Below the pieces are notes generated by a model that had not been told where the DNA came from, ran no database searches, and saw nothing but the letters and a program-made list of their open reading frames with translations. 64,000 bases of DNA from a bacterium (GTDB taxonomy: Bacteria > Actinomycetota > Acidimicrobiia > Spongiisociales > Spongiisociaceae). Positions 63,435 to 64,000 of this stretch are shown in pieces (position 1 is the first letter of the stretch; every line of letters starts with the position of its first letter). Location: the NCBI GenBank assembly GCA_028821265.1, contig JAPPGU010000050.1, positions 1 to 64,000 on the forward strand. Direction: 5' to 3'. A program made the position numbers and the translations under genes.

Positions 63435-64000
63435 ATGAACGCGCCACAGACGCTCTTCGACTACCCGTCCGTGACAGCCGAGTCGGTGGCCACCGCCGTG
63501 GAAGCGGCCATCGCCCGCGGTGAGGATCTGGTCGAGGAGATCCTCTCGGTGCAGGGTCCGCGCACGTTCGCCAACACCCTGCGGCCCTTCGAGGAGGTGG
63601 CTCGCCTGGGCTCCGTCGCGTACGGCAGGGGACCCTTCCTGGGCCAGGTGGCCACGGACGAGGCGGTCCGGACGGCCGCCCGGGAGGGCGAGGAGCGCTT
63701 GGAGAAGTGGGCCCTCGACCTGATCTCGCGGCGTGATCTGTACCGGGCCATCCGTGACTACGCGGGCACCGAAGACGCCGGGGCGCTGGCAGGCGAGCCG
63801 GCGCGAGCCCTCGATCACGTCCTGCGCGACTTCCGCATGGCCGGTCACGAGCTGGGCGAGGAGGACCGGTCCCGCGTACGGGAGCTGCTCACCCGCCTGG
63901 TCAGCTGCCAGGTCGCGTTCTCCGCCGCCCTGGCCGAGTACGAGGACCACCTCGAGGTCACCGAGGACGACCTCGAGGGCATGCCCGACTCGTACGTGGC
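63435..64000 (+). CDS. M3-family metallopeptidase (thimet oligopeptidase-like), 5' part
   Basis: The first 188 codons of a gene cut by the window edge; absent from the ORF track because no stop is reached. The helical N-terminal part (MNAPQTLFDYPSVTAESV; GEERLEKWALDLISRRDLYR; LDHVLRDFRMAGHEL; EDDLEGMPDSYV) matches the prolyl/thimet oligopeptidase M3 pattern, including the AGxEL and GxPxSY landmarks. The HEXXH site must lie beyond 64000. ATG follows the previous stop by one base. Confidence 0.8.
   Translation, partial: MNAPQTLFDYPSVTAESVATAVEAAIARGEDLVEEILSVQGPRTFANTLRPFEEVARLGSVAYGRGPFLGQVATDEAVRTAAREGEERLEKWALDLISRRDLYRAIRDYAGTEDAGALAGEPARALDHVLRDFRMAGHELGEEDRSRVRELLTRLVSCQVAFSAALAEYEDHLEVTEDDLEGMPDSYV

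Overview
The window is a stretch of chromosome from a high-GC actinobacterium. The conserved order mfd - PPIase lipoprotein - mazG - eno - ftsB - DUF501, and the rpsF - ssb - rpsR - rplI - dnaB block, are classic actinobacterial arrangements. Thr/Ala-rich linkers in secreted proteins (first gene, glutaminyl cyclase) and the archaeal-style TGS GTPase would fit an uncultivated Acidimicrobiia-like lineage. That placement is inference; no rRNA gene is present.

Layout. (1) 0-7.9 kb is mixed accessory sequence: an OpuAC-type binding protein with a Thr-rich tandem-repeat linker, a TetR regulator, a class II Fic protein behind twin perfect palindromes, a methyltransferase with sterol C-24 methyltransferase hallmarks, a YjdF-like membrane protein, a CPBP protease and an MBL-fold hydrolase. 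(2) 8.0-17.3 kb is a catabolic cluster: a frameshifted MBL remnant, a CUT1-type ABC importer (binding lipoprotein plus two permeases, no ATPase), two ATZ/TRZ-type amidohydrolases flanking a nucleoside phosphorylase, an MBL hydrolase and a D-threonine-aldolase-like PLP enzyme. Together they suggest import and breakdown of nucleosides or modified purines. (3) 17.5-25.5 kb is an accessory island beside tRNA-Leu(TAA): a decayed copy of a helicase 5' end, an ArsR-VOC-VOC fusion, and a tightly overlapping three-gene operon of DUF6361 protein, PLD-family protein and large SF2 helicase. The operon is the best candidate here for a poorly described defence-type system.

(4) 25.6-39.99 kb is the housekeeping backbone on the minus strand (DUF501, ftsB, eno, mazG, PPIase, mfd, NAD-dependent epimerase, pgsA, glpK, pth, rplY). 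It is interrupted by one plus-strand HNH gene whose start codon lies inside a perfect LexA/SOS box. (5) 40.1-43.9 kb holds an adenine-deaminase-like enzyme, an NCS2 purine permease with a perfect palindrome in its leader, and a MalK/UgpC-type ATPase that could energise the ATPase-less importer of region 2. (6) 44-46.7 kb is a second accessory patch: a 5'-truncated IS1595-type transposase overlapping a fused DNA methyltransferase/PD-(D/E)XK protein, then small ORFs.

(7) 46.7-52.5 kb: geranylgeranyl-reductase-family flavoprotein, modCBA, a 5-FTHF cyclo-ligase-like protein and a glutaminyl cyclase lipoprotein. (8) 52.7-64 kb: rpsF-ssb-rpsR-rplI-dnaB, a TGS GTPase, an MBL protein, a LiaF-like protein, a ROK kinase, an apolipoprotein N-acyltransferase whose expected nucleophile Cys is Ser, an inositol-monophosphatase-family enzyme, an unknown acidic protein and the start of an M3 peptidase.
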